A stretch of 64,000 bases of DNA from Pontibacter sp. G13 (lineage in GTDB: Bacteria; Bacteroidota; Bacteroidia; J057). Shown here in pieces: positions 43,768 through 52,949 of the stretch (positions are counted from its first letter, which is position 1; every line of letters starts with the position of its first letter). The translations under genes were made by a program, and so were the position numbers. The notes below the pieces were generated by a model that saw only the letters and a list, made by a program, of their open reading frames with translations, ran no database searches and was not told where the DNA came from. The stretch is from assembly GCF_031851795.1 (NCBI RefSeq), contig NZ_CP134696.1:2403001-2467000 (forward strand), written 5' to 3'.

Positions 43768-44913
43768 ATGGAATACACATTGAAAGCCTCCATCCGGACA
43801 TTTATGGGGATAATCATCTCCAGCTTGGGATTTTTTTCACCTAACCTCCTTCAAGCCCAAACGGACTGGATAGCATCGGACACGCTTGTCTTGAAGGATC
43901 CTATGCCCAATCTTCCCCTCGATCAGCGAAGCAATATGATCCAGCCGGTCTCTTCAGGAATCGTCTACCACGTGGGTTCCAAAATGGCCTATTTCGAATC
44001 CGAACAAGCAGACCCCATCGTCATGGATCTGTCACCCGGAAAACGAACACAACAATTCAATATCTCCAATGTGGAGCGAATTGGGCAGGAAATCTTCTGT
44101 CAAGGAAGTGCGTGGTATGGAATCTACGACCTCGAATCCGAGCAAATCACCCAATCCTTCTGGGAGATCGTGAATGGACCTTACCTGCTCAATCTCCAAT
44201 GGAGTTTTGCGCCGATTACATACCGCCAGCTCGGGACAGATACTCTGGATCTGTATGTCAGCTTGTACGCCAAGAAACGGAAGAAATACGCCAAAGAAGG
44301 GCTGTATACCCCCGGACATCTCCAAGACCTAAAAACAAACACCGCTAGAATTCAGCGAGTCAGAATGGTCCGAAAATCCGGCAAATGGAAGCGCACCGAG
44401 TATCAGGATTTTGGTTCACACAAGGGAGATCGGATGTTCGAAGTCGCAAATTTCAACAACCACTACAACCATCTGATTTCCTGTGGCGATGGCATGTTGT
44501 TTTCGGGATCCTACACGCATGACATCTGGGAATATGATTTTGAGGGGAACATGGTTCAGCAGATTTCCGCGCAAGGAGCAGCTATGCCCGAGGAGTTCAT
44601 GGCGACGATGAAGGCGCTCAATGAAACGGAGATGAATCATTTCTTCGAAAACTCCGGGACCTATAACGCACCTAAATATGTGCCCAATACCAGCTGGATG
44701 TTGCGGACCTACCGAACTCCCCCAACAGATGGGAAACGACAGTATTTCCTTCAAATAATCCATCAGGAGACACACGAAATCTTTGAGATTCCTATCCAGG
44801 AAGGCTTCGCTGTCCGGGCGATTTATCAAGGAAAAATGATCCTGAGCGAAACGCCCATTCAGGAAAATGGCTATCTGAAGTTTCCGCTATACGACATCCC
44901 AACCCCCAAGTAG
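43768..44913 (+). CDS. Secreted protein of unknown function
   Basis: A 381-residue protein with a signal peptide (about 1-31, FSPNLLQAQ), starting at the ATG at 43768. The body shows repeated short strands with paired aromatic residues (YHVGSKMAYFESE, FCQGSAWYGIYDLESEQ, DGMLFSGSYTHDIWEYDFEG), which suggests a beta-propeller-like fold similar in feel to DUF4221-type proteins. No catalytic motif seen. It is convergent with the response regulator gene downstream with only 42 bases between. Not recognised as a named family. Confidence 0.75.
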   Translation: MEYTLKASIRTFMGIIISSLGFFSPNLLQAQTDWIASDTLVLKDPMPNLPLDQRSNMIQPVSSGIVYHVGSKMAYFESEQADPIVMDLSPGKRTQQFNISNVERIGQEIFCQGSAWYGIYDLESEQITQSFWEIVNGPYLLNLQWSFAPITYRQLGTDTLDLYVSLYAKKRKKYAKEGLYTPGHLQDLKTNTARIQRVRMVRKSGKWKRTEYQDFGSHKGDRMFEVANFNNHYNHLISCGDGMLFSGSYTHDIWEYDFEGNMVQQISAQGAAMPEEFMATMKALNETEMNHFFENSGTYNAPKYVPNTSWMLRTYRTPPTDGKRQYFLQIIHQETHEIFEIPIQEGFAVRAIYQGKMILSETPIQENGYLKFPLYDIPTPK

Positions 44914-44955
44914 CCCCAACAAACAGATGTCGAGTGCGCAGCAAGTTCAGTAGGA

Positions 44956-45594
44956 TCAAACCAACCGCTCCTTCAGTGCCTTGATGACGGCTTCGGATTT
45001 AGAGTTCACCTGGAGCTTGCGGTAGATGTTTTTGAGGTGATGGCGCACCGTATCTTCGGAAATGAAGAGCGCATCTGCGATCATCTTGTAGCTTTTGCCT
45101 TGGCAGAGTTGCTCCAGCACTTCCCGCTCACGAGGAGTCAAAGGAGGTTTGGGCTTCCGGAAACTATTGAAGCTCCCTACCACCATCCGAGCGACATTGG
45201 TACTCATCGGCGCACCTCCAGCCCGCACCTCCCGAATGGCTTCAAGGAGTCGTTCGGGAGAAGTGTTTTTGGTGAGATAGCCACATGCCCCGGCTTGGAG
45301 CGCCTTGAATACATGGTCGTCATCACTGTGAACCGTCAGCATCAGCACATCTACATCAGGACGCTGAGATTTGATGAGTTGAACGCATTCAATTCCGGAG
45401 ATCCCGGGCATCTGAATATCCATGAGAATCACGTCGGGAGTGTCAGTCAAAATGCCTTTCACGCCCGTCTCGCCGTCCGCATAGGTCCCCAACACAAAGC
45501 AATCTGGAGCTTGGTTGACGATAATCGCCAACCCTTCCCGAATGTCTTTGACATCCTCTACAATGGATACTGAAATCATGTCTTTTACCGTCAT
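44956..45594 (-). CDS. NarL/FixJ-family response regulator
   Basis: A 212-residue DNA-binding response regulator with an intact receiver (about 7-122): acidic pocket VEDVKD, phosphoacceptor Asp59 in VILMDIQMPG, Thr/Lys switch in LMLTVHS and GYLTKNTS. The LuxR helix-turn-helix is at about 147-207 (LTPREREVLEQLCQGKSYK, ISEDTVRHHLKNIYRKL). It lies 18 bases downstream of the histidine kinase and is therefore its cognate partner. Start could be at 45594 or the inner ATG at 45579. Confidence 0.95.
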   Translation of the reverse strand: MTVKDMISVSIVEDVKDIREGLAIIVNQAPDCFVLGTYADGETGVKGILTDTPDVILMDIQMPGISGIECVQLIKSQRPDVDVLMLTVHSDDDHVFKALQAGACGYLTKNTSPERLLEAIREVRAGGAPMSTNVARMVVGSFNSFRKPKPPLTPREREVLEQLCQGKSYKMIADALFISEDTVRHHLKNIYRKLQVNSKSEAVIKALKERLV

Positions 45595-45612
45595 GTCTGC
45601 TGGGTTGAGGAA

Positions 45613-48600
45613 TTAAGATTCGATGGGAACGGTTAACGTTACAGAAGTGCCTTGAGGTCGCGGATCAATGTGCAGCTCTCCGCCAATTCGGTCAGCACGC
45701 ACTTGAAGATTGAGCATGCCATGTCCTCCTTTGGCGGTCTCCAAATCGAAGCCACAACCATCATCTTCGAAAGTGATGGTCAGTCGATCATTGGCCAAAG
45801 CTGCCGATAGTACCGTATGTTGAGCTCCACTGTGCTTGAGAGAATTATTCATCACCTCCTTGAAAATCAAAGCAATGTGCCGTTTCTGATCCATCGTCAA
45901 TGGATACTGGCGCATAAATTCACGCAAGCCCTCTGCCCGGAAAACAATGCCCGTTTTGTCAAATAGCTCGTCCCCAAAATCCTTGAGGAGAATGACCAGA
46001 TCGTGTACGGAATCCTTGTCAGGATCAAGCACCCAGAGGAGGTCTTTCATGGAATAGTACAGGCTATTGGCAGTTTTGATGATCTTGTCGAGGTGTGGAG
46101 AATCCTTGAGCTGTGTGGGCTCCAGCTGTCCCTTGACGATCTCTCCGAATAGGGAAATGATCGTGAGCTTGTGGCCCAATTCGTCGTGGAAATCTGCCGC
46201 TGTGCTCTTCCGAACTCGCTCAAGCTCCTCGGCGCGGCGCAGTTGGTTGCGCAATCGCAAAGCATGAACGCCCCAAAACGCCAACCCCAGCCCAATGGCA
46301 ACTAGCAGCCAGAAGGGCCAAGTCATCCAAAAGGGAGGCAGGATCGTGATGTAAACTCGGTCAGGCGCATCACTCCACAAGCCATCCTCGTTGGCGGCAT
46401 TGACTTCGAGCATGTATTCTCCAGGCGGCAAGGATTGCAACAGTGCGGCCCTATGCTGATCGATCTCGGTCCATGCGGGCAGCGTATCGGCTTTGGCCTT
46501 GATGAGGCGATAGGCATAGGAAGTTTCATTCGGAGCGGCATAGTTGAGCCCCGTGAACACGAATTTCATGGGCTTGTGATCCGCTGGAAATTCGAAATAG
46601 GTATCCTTGCCATCCAGTAGATCCACTGGTTCTTCGCCTTCGATCCAAAGCTTGACAAACCAAACTTGCGGGGTCATTTCCGCTGCTTGAATCTCGGCAG
46701 GCCTAAAGACATTGTAGCCATCCAATCCCCCAAAGTACATGCGTCCATCAGCCGTTTGAAAATACGCAAGCTGGTTGTATTCGTAGCCCTGAAGCCCATC
46801 CTCCACCGTGTAGTTGGTGAAAGTCTCTGTAGCCAAATCCATCCGGTCGATCCCACGATTGGTACCCATCCAAAGGGTATGTGTCGCAGAATCCGACAAG
46901 ACGGCATACACGGTACTGTTGCCCATTCCATGCTCGGTGGTGAATGCCTGAAATGTCCAAGGCTTGTCTTCATGCTCCTCCACTTTGAGGAGGCCGTTCA
47001 TGGAAGCTACCCAAATCTGACCAGTGCGATCTTCCACGACATTGCCCAGATAGCCGGAGCGAAGCGATTGGGGATTGTCCGGCTCATGAACATAGTGAGT
47101 CATATCAGCCGTCGAGAACTCCTTCCAAGGATCATCTCGGGCTTCCATCACAGAAAGTCCATAGACCGTGGAAATCCACAATCTCCCCTTGGAATCAAGG
47201 AAAAGACCCGTGGTCAAGGCCATGCCATCCAATGCGCTTCGAAGGGAATCGGAGAATTGACTGGTCGTGGGGTTGTAGCAAAGGACGCCTTTGGAAGTCC
47301 CGAGGTAAATCAATCCATCTGGAGCGGCAAGCAGGCTGAAGAGGTTAAACTTGCCCAGAGATTTGGGGAGTGGAATTTGACGGGCATACCGGTCTGGAGT
47401 TCCCTCAGGGATCAATTCGTAAAACCCATAGGAAGAAACCTGCCATATCCGGCCATCTGCGCCCAATCCCATCTGAAGCGGCAATGAGCCGACCATTCCC
47501 GCGTTCTTTCCCACAGGCAAAAAGGTGCGATTGTCACCTGAAATTTTCATCGTACCCATCTCCCCGACAATCCAACGATCGCCATTGGGAAGCTCGACCA
47601 TATTGCGCACAAATTGACTTTCCATCTCGGGATCATCAAGCGGATCATGCTCAAAGGGCTTGCGATTGGGGTGGAGATAGACGACTCCGTGCATAGCAGT
47701 TCCCACCCACAAGTGATCGGGATTCAGATCGTCCTCCATGATGGCCCAATTCCACATATCGGGGAATCCTTCCTCGATATCCCGAAAAAAGGGTTCGACC
47801 GACTGAGCGTAAGTTTGGTTGTCGAAATGGAAAGGTACGTGATAGGTTCCTCGATCTTGCGTCATGAAGAGCATGGTCCCGTTGGAGAGGCGTGTCATGC
47901 GGGAGGGCCAAATGTCCTCCAATCCCGCAGGATGGTCTTCCCAAATGGTCCAATTCTGATCGCCTCGACGTAGGATCATCCATCCTTGGCTGGTGCTGAG
48001 GATAAGATTGCGATGCATGTCCTCAGCCATGCGATATACCGAGGTGCGTTTTCTGGAGTCGGTGCTTGGCCAAGGCAGTTCCATCTGACGAAAGGTCGGG
48101 GCATCATCGGCGAGATGATCTAGGCGATAAACGCCACCTTGTGCCAATGCCCAGATCTGCTGATCACTGTCTACAAACAATTGTCCTACCTGACCGGGTT
48201 GCTGTCCCTTGTAATTCCAAGGGTCATATTCCTCCTCAGAGACGAGGAAACGCTCGATCTGACACAACTCGGTGCCAGCATTCAAGTGATCGCGAATCAG
48301 GTAAATCCCGTTGGAGGTTCCTACCCAGACTCCTCCTTCCGGGCCTTGGATGAGGGTATTGATGAAGGGATTGCCGATCTGATGAGCTTCTGGTCCCGTT
48401 TCAATTCTGATGACTTCTCCTGTCTGCGGATAGAGAATATTCAATCCCGCACGGGCGGTTCCGACCCAGACGCGGCCATCCTTGGTGCAAAGGATGCGGG
48501 AGATCCGGTTGCCGGAGAGGGAGTTGGTGTCGAAGGGTTCATTCAGGTAGGTGGTGAATTGGTAGCCATCGAATCGGTTGAGGCCATCCTGAGTCCCTAC

Positions 48601-48804
48601 CCAGAGCATCCCGTAGGCATCTTGGCACAGGTCGGTGATGGAGCTTTGGGAAAGCCCCCTTTCCATGCCATAGGCATCGATCACATACGATTGAGCCAAC
48701 CCACAAGCAGGAAATAGGCAGAGCAGCATCAGCCACCCGACGATCCTTCCTACTGAGGATTTGAAGGCATGGAAGCTACGGCAAAATACGTCCCGACAGT
48801 TCAT
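45613..48804 (-). CDS. Two-component sensor histidine kinase with periplasmic propellers
   Basis: A 1063-residue membrane sensor. Signal peptide about 1-38; a periplasmic stretch of two-component-regulator propeller repeats follows (about 40-700, repeated WVGTxxG units such as MLWVGTQDGLNRF and VWVGTARAGLNIL). A Y_Y_Y domain follows (about 710-800), then one membrane helix (about 808-828, WPFWLLVAIGLGLAFWGV), a HisKA_3 dimerisation domain with His873 in DFHDELGHKLT, and a HATPase domain (EVMNNSLKHSG, DDGCGF, GGHGMLNLQVRA). There is no fused receiver or DNA-binding domain, so it is a classical sensor paired with the downstream regulator, not a hybrid two-component protein. Confidence 0.95.
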   Translation of the reverse strand: MNCRDVFCRSFHAFKSSVGRIVGWLMLLCLFPACGLAQSYVIDAYGMERGLSQSSITDLCQDAYGMLWVGTQDGLNRFDGYQFTTYLNEPFDTNSLSGNRISRILCTKDGRVWVGTARAGLNILYPQTGEVIRIETGPEAHQIGNPFINTLIQGPEGGVWVGTSNGIYLIRDHLNAGTELCQIERFLVSEEEYDPWNYKGQQPGQVGQLFVDSDQQIWALAQGGVYRLDHLADDAPTFRQMELPWPSTDSRKRTSVYRMAEDMHRNLILSTSQGWMILRRGDQNWTIWEDHPAGLEDIWPSRMTRLSNGTMLFMTQDRGTYHVPFHFDNQTYAQSVEPFFRDIEEGFPDMWNWAIMEDDLNPDHLWVGTAMHGVVYLHPNRKPFEHDPLDDPEMESQFVRNMVELPNGDRWIVGEMGTMKISGDNRTFLPVGKNAGMVGSLPLQMGLGADGRIWQVSSYGFYELIPEGTPDRYARQIPLPKSLGKFNLFSLLAAPDGLIYLGTSKGVLCYNPTTSQFSDSLRSALDGMALTTGLFLDSKGRLWISTVYGLSVMEARDDPWKEFSTADMTHYVHEPDNPQSLRSGYLGNVVEDRTGQIWVASMNGLLKVEEHEDKPWTFQAFTTEHGMGNSTVYAVLSDSATHTLWMGTNRGIDRMDLATETFTNYTVEDGLQGYEYNQLAYFQTADGRMYFGGLDGYNVFRPAEIQAAEMTPQVWFVKLWIEGEEPVDLLDGKDTYFEFPADHKPMKFVFTGLNYAAPNETSYAYRLIKAKADTLPAWTEIDQHRAALLQSLPPGEYMLEVNAANEDGLWSDAPDRVYITILPPFWMTWPFWLLVAIGLGLAFWGVHALRLRNQLRRAEELERVRKSTAADFHDELGHKLTIISLFGEIVKGQLEPTQLKDSPHLDKIIKTANSLYYSMKDLLWVLDPDKDSVHDLVILLKDFGDELFDKTGIVFRAEGLREFMRQYPLTMDQKRHIALIFKEVMNNSLKHSGAQHTVLSAALANDRLTITFEDDGCGFDLETAKGGHGMLNLQVRADRIGGELHIDPRPQGTSVTLTVPIES

Positions 48805-48920
48805 CTGAGGTACATTCGTTGATCGGTTTTCTGCAATTCTAAGGTACAACTCCCCAGAAAGGTTTCCTACCCGAGCCCATCACATGAATGTGGTAAATTG
48901 ATCGGTCCACACCCGCTAGA

Positions 48921-49150
48921 TGTGCGGATGGCCCGTGCGGCGCCAAGGATGGAAACGGTGCGACCCTTCGGGAGCAGTCCGACGCCGGCCTCAAATTCCG
49001 GAGGGGAATTTTCGGTTCAGGTCGCTGTCCATGCCCAAAGACAGATCCAAAGGAGGAGGACGGAGCTTTGCGAACCCGTGAACAGCCTGACCCCGCGACT
49101 CGGATGCCAAGCGTCTGCTCAATATCCAAATACGCGGGGGGCGCCCAAAT
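48921..49150 (-). repeat. Dispersed intergenic element, copy D
   Basis: Ends TGTGCGGATGGCC and GGGGGGCGCCCAAAT, matching copies B and G; GC-rich interior. It occupies most of the 412-base gap between the FG-GAP gene and the kinase gene. Confidence 0.65.
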
Positions 49151-49170
49151 CCTGTAAATGCTTCTTGATG

Positions 49171-49200
49171 TAAAAACGAGCCGCCACAGAGACGACCCGC
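49171..49200 (-). terminator. Terminator of the FG-GAP gene
   Basis: CGGGTCGTC / GGCGGCTCG stem with G-T wobbles, TCTGT loop and TTTTT on the minus strand, about 20 bases past the stop. Confidence 0.75.
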
Positions 49201-49216
49201 ACTCCATAGGAAATAG

Positions 49217-50650
49217 CTAAGCTTTGATGAATTTCACGGCATGTCTTCCGCCTACCAAGAGGACGTATCCACCCGGTTTGAGCGAGGAGACATTGATGGG
49301 AAGATCGGCCACCAGCGGAATATCCTCCATGACCACTTGCCCCGCCATATCGACGATAGAGCAACTTCTCAATAGCGTCTCGGTCAGAAAGAGTTGATCC
49401 TCGACCGGATTGGGATACACCTCCACCGGAATGCCGCCCATTGAGGTTTCGTCCAAGGAGGTGAGCGAATGGCCGGACAGCAGACGGTCAGCGCCCTGGA
49501 ACACGGCGAAGTAGAAATCCTCGCTCCCATCTCCCGAAAAATCTCCGTGCGTGAGGCCGATACAGGTGCTCATCACAAAAAACGGGAAGATGCCCAATGT
49601 CGCTTGAAAGTGCCCGGGATTAGTGGGGTCATTCAGGTAGGTGTAGAAATTCTGAAGGCCGCCGTCTCCGGTGACCAGCAAATCGGGCAGGCCGTCTGCA
49701 TTGAAATCGTGGAAGGTGCCGTCCAATGCGATGACGAGACTGTAAGGAAATCGGGCCGCAGTCTCGTCAGTGAAATGGCCCTGGCCGTCATTGATAAGCA
49801 GTAGATCTTGCGGATTGGCTTGGGGGTTCCAGCCTACGTTGCAGAGAAAAATATCGAGATCACCATCTCCCTCGACATCGCCCACGACCACCTTGCGGGT
49901 CTCGGTATTGGCGAGGGAAGCAGGGAGCGGCGTTTCGAGAAACGTACCATCAGACTGTTGAATGTACAGGTTGGATTGGCCCTGATCGCACCCCTCCACG
50001 AGGTCGGGTCGGCCATCTGCGTTGACATCGGCGAGTACCAAGTCTTGGGTCCAATCCGTGTTGGGCGGAAAAATCCCCGAAGTATCAGGAAGAAAGCTGC
50101 CGTCCTGCTGGTTCACATACAGGGCGTTTTGGCCATTTTGCCCGATCAGCACATCCGGAAAGCCATCTCCGGTATGATCCCAGACGAGGACGGCATTTGA
50201 TTTGGCGGGGTGTGGAAATTGGTAGGGAGCCAAGGAAAAATGCCCTGTCCCGTCGTTGAGGAAAAATTCGTGAAGATCCGTGTCTTCGGTGACAAATAGC
50301 AGGTCCAGATCGCCATCTTGGTCGGCATCGAAAATGGCCACATCCTCGGAGTCCTCTCCCTGAAATCCCTGCGGATAGGTTTTGACCTGTGGAAAAAACG
50401 TGGTCGAATCGAGGTAAAACTGCCCAGTTCCATCATTCCAGAGAATCCAGTTTTTCTGAACTTCCTTGGCGAGGACGAGATCGAGGTCGCCATCCTGATC
50501 GAGATCCGCCGCCTCCACATCCATGGTCCGGCTGCCAATCGCCTGCATGGGAAGCTGGGGCGTGAGGTCGATAAATTGTTCGGTCTGTGCTTGCAATGGG
50601 TGGCAAATACCCCATCCGAGTACTGCCAGCCAGAAATTGATGCGGGTCAT
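49217..50650 (-). CDS. FG-GAP/VCBS-repeat protein with T9SS sorting domain
   Basis: A 477-residue exported protein: signal peptide about 1-21 (CHPLQAQ), then six to seven FG-GAP/VCBS-type repeats with calcium-loop motifs (DLDQDGDLDLVLA, DADQDGDLDLLFV, DVNADGRPDLVEG, DVEGDGDLDIFLC, DFNADGLPDLLVT), forming a seven-bladed propeller. The C-terminal about 80 residues form a T9SS type A sorting domain (VEVYPNPVEDQLFL, VDMAGQVVM, PGGYVLLVGG). Such proteins sit at the surface and often bind ligands. It is monocistronic with its own terminator. Confidence 0.9.
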   Translation of the reverse strand: MTRINFWLAVLGWGICHPLQAQTEQFIDLTPQLPMQAIGSRTMDVEAADLDQDGDLDLVLAKEVQKNWILWNDGTGQFYLDSTTFFPQVKTYPQGFQGEDSEDVAIFDADQDGDLDLLFVTEDTDLHEFFLNDGTGHFSLAPYQFPHPAKSNAVLVWDHTGDGFPDVLIGQNGQNALYVNQQDGSFLPDTSGIFPPNTDWTQDLVLADVNADGRPDLVEGCDQGQSNLYIQQSDGTFLETPLPASLANTETRKVVVGDVEGDGDLDIFLCNVGWNPQANPQDLLLINDGQGHFTDETAARFPYSLVIALDGTFHDFNADGLPDLLVTGDGGLQNFYTYLNDPTNPGHFQATLGIFPFFVMSTCIGLTHGDFSGDGSEDFYFAVFQGADRLLSGHSLTSLDETSMGGIPVEVYPNPVEDQLFLTETLLRSCSIVDMAGQVVMEDIPLVADLPINVSSLKPGGYVLLVGGRHAVKFIKA

Positions 50651-50685
50651 GAATTTGGTCTTTTCGGCAAGCTAGTTGGCGGAGA

Positions 50686-51528
50686 TCAGGCGGTTCGGTA
50701 GGATCTTGCATATTTTCCGGGGGAGGTGCCCGTGGCCTTTCGGAATCGTTTGGCGAAGTAGGACTGATCAGTAAAGCCCAATTCGTCAGACACCTCCACG
50801 ACGGAGTAATGCCCCGATTGCAGCAGGCGTTTGGACGCTTCTAGTTTTAAATGCTCGTGATATTGAAAAAGGGTCTTGCCATAGACCTTGCGAAAGAGGC
50901 GACACAGATGATATTCGCTGAGCATGGAAACGGCGGCAATGTCCGAGAGGGAAAACGGATTCCGCATCTGATCATGGACATAGCTCAAGGCCACATGTAG
51001 CCGCTGGTGAATGGCCCATTTCGTGGATCGTTTCACAGCGGGAATCTTGGCCCGTTCCCCTCGGATGGTCAGGAGGAATTCATGGAAATGCGTGGCCAGT
51101 TCAAACAGATACTCATGGCCTTCTCCCTGCCAATTGAATAGGCTCAGGTTTCGATGAAAATGCCGCATCTGCTGATAAAAGGGATAGGCTTCCAAGGTGT
51201 AAACTGCCGCAGGAATCTCCCATTGCTTCGAATCGTGAATCTCCAACACCGGCTCAGATATGGACTGCACCCATGATTTGGGGAGATCGACGCACATTCC
51301 GATTTGTGGTCGAGATTCATGAATGTGGGCAATGAAGGGCGTTTTTTCATCCAGAAGGAGCATCTGCCCCTTCTGAACCTTGCCGTTGAATGTCCCCACT
51401 TGGTATTGCTCATGGCCTTCGATGACCATTTTCAGGGCGATGCCGTGGGTCTGCGAATGAACATCGATTTGGTCAATGGAGGAAATGTCCACACGCGCTT
51501 GGTCAGTCCGATAGAATTCCTGCAACAT
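50686..51528 (-). CDS. AraC-family transcriptional regulator
   Basis: A 280-residue AraC regulator: N-terminal sensing domain of the cupin type (about 1-160, with HGIALKMVIEGHEQYQVG and GQMLLLDEKTPF), then the C-terminal double helix-turn-helix (about 175-278, FSLSDIAAVSMLSEYHLCRL, SVVEVSDELGFTDQSYFAKR, TGTSPGKYA). The effector is unknown. The FG-GAP gene begins 35 bases downstream on the same strand, so this regulator may be co-transcribed with it. Confidence 0.9.
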   Translation of the reverse strand: MLQEFYRTDQARVDISSIDQIDVHSQTHGIALKMVIEGHEQYQVGTFNGKVQKGQMLLLDEKTPFIAHIHESRPQIGMCVDLPKSWVQSISEPVLEIHDSKQWEIPAAVYTLEAYPFYQQMRHFHRNLSLFNWQGEGHEYLFELATHFHEFLLTIRGERAKIPAVKRSTKWAIHQRLHVALSYVHDQMRNPFSLSDIAAVSMLSEYHLCRLFRKVYGKTLFQYHEHLKLEASKRLLQSGHYSVVEVSDELGFTDQSYFAKRFRKATGTSPGKYARSYRTA

Positions 51529-51600
51529 AGGTAGATTTTGGCTCCCTTCAAGATGGCGATTGTGGGAAGGGAAGGATTGCCAAAAACTGCCAGGAAGCGC

Positions 51601-52251
51601 CTATCTGTCCAATTCCGCAGGATCGACTGATGGACCTTGACGCAGCTCGATCTCCATCGCACGCTGAAAGAACCGCTGGAAGGATTCGCGATCATAGCGT
51701 TTCTGAACCGCAGCCAGCACATCTGAGAGGCCGAGATTGGCCCAGTCCATCAACCCAGTATCGAAATTGTAGGCAAGGATGAGTTCCTTGACTTCCGTGC
51801 GAAGATCTCGGATCTCGGCAGGCGAAATACCATTTGTCATCAATCGCTCGGTCATTTTGCGGTCCCAATCGGGGGTGTATTCGGTATCGAGGAACGGCTC
51901 CAGTAGGTGGTTCCAATTTCGGGTATGGGTGAACTCCATCAGTTGATTTCGCTGGGCAAAGGCTTTCAGTGCTTCGTGATGCACGCGCGAAATGAAGATC
52001 AGCTCCTCTCCTACCCGAATCATCGGCGGGTATCCATCTGGGCAAATCGAATGAATTTCTGAAGCCATCAACGTATTGGCGGGAAATACCACCGAAGGCT
52101 CGAATGGATATTGCAGAAATCTGATCCGGTCTGATTCGATCTGCACCTCCCCGATTCCTCCGAGCATGTGCTTGACCTCGTAGGGGGTCGGTTGCAGCGG
52201 TTGCTTGGGAATGCGGGCTTTGCGATTGAATAGACGTCGGAAAAACTGCAT
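51601..52251 (-). CDS. Unrecognised third gene of the RloA/RloB operon
   Basis: A 216-residue cytosolic protein I do not recognise. The N-terminus is basic (FFRRLFNRKARIPKQ), followed by a mixed region with a WNHLLEPFLDTEYTPDWDRK block (about 113-132) and a helical C-terminus. No membrane helix, nuclease or kinase motif is evident. Its ATG is only 6 bases after the RloB stop, so it is very likely translated from the same mRNA. This could mark it as a third component of the defence operon, or as an unrelated gene in read-through. Confidence 0.75.
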   Translation of the reverse strand: MQFFRRLFNRKARIPKQPLQPTPYEVKHMLGGIGEVQIESDRIRFLQYPFEPSVVFPANTLMASEIHSICPDGYPPMIRVGEELIFISRVHHEALKAFAQRNQLMEFTHTRNWNHLLEPFLDTEYTPDWDRKMTERLMTNGISPAEIRDLRTEVKELILAYNFDTGLMDWANLGLSDVLAAVQKRYDRESFQRFFQRAMEIELRQGPSVDPAELDR

Positions 52252-52257
52252 GGAGAT

Positions 52258-52920
52258 TTACGATTCAGGGCCGATCAGGCCTTCGACGATTTTGTAGACA
52301 TGTGAACCCAATCCTGTGGGCGTAATCTGAGACCGCGTATCCAGCGCTCGCGCAGCCTCGACCGCTTGATCCAAGCCGGGCAGAAAACGGTGAGCCATAG
52401 GGCGACGCTTGTTGTATCCCCCTTCGATTCGCTCTCCCAGAAATTGGTCGATGAAGGTCTTCTTGTTGGAGATTCGGCGATTCTGGAGAATCTTGGCTCG
52501 ATCCCGCTCGGAGATCTCTGAAAATTCAAAGATGTGGAGCAGCAGCCAGAATTCGAAGCAGGGGTTACTCACTGCAACATACATATTCCCTTCTGCTTCG
52601 CAAAGCTCCACCATCTCGGGGATATTGCTCCATTTGTCACGGTCGATCACCATCCACAATTCGTCCTTGTCGCCGAAATGGAAGTGATCCTTTGCCTCTC
52701 GTTGGAGCCGCTGAAACACATGTTGGGGTGCGCTATTGGTGTCCGACCTTGGGCGAGTCAGGATATGAAGATACACCAGATCATTGAGGAACCGGGTTGA
52801 GGCTTTAATTTCTTGGAAATAGGCTTCTTCGGCGATATTGCCTTCAAAGGCCAGAACGATGATCCGTTCTTTTTCGCGAATGTTACTCTCTCGAAAAAAT
52901 TCCTTGCGTTCTCGAGGCAT
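52258..52920 (-). CDS. RloB-like (AbiLii) Toprim-type defence effector
   Basis: A 220-residue RloB-family protein. The Toprim-like core has FEGNIAEEAYF (Glu26), the acidic VIDRDKW (Asp93, Asp95) and the family hallmark SNPCFEFWLLLHI (about 118-130). The conserved acidic residues are present, so nuclease activity is possible. RloB genes pair with an AAA ATPase in AbiL-type abortive infection systems, and the neighbouring ATPase fits this exactly (29 bases between them). The effector presumably acts on nucleic acid when the ATPase senses infection; no target can be read here. Confidence 0.88.
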   Translation of the reverse strand: MPRERKEFFRESNIREKERIIVLAFEGNIAEEAYFQEIKASTRFLNDLVYLHILTRPRSDTNSAPQHVFQRLQREAKDHFHFGDKDELWMVIDRDKWSNIPEMVELCEAEGNMYVAVSNPCFEFWLLLHIFEFSEISERDRAKILQNRRISNKKTFIDQFLGERIEGGYNKRRPMAHRFLPGLDQAVEAARALDTRSQITPTGLGSHVYKIVEGLIGPES

Positions 52921-52949
52921 TCAAGCTAGGGATGAAGAGAAGCTATCAA

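Noticed and set aside
45613-48804. Hybrid two-component system protein
   Set aside because: The propeller and kinase parts fit, but no receiver or AraC domain is fused at the C-terminus; a separate response regulator follows instead.
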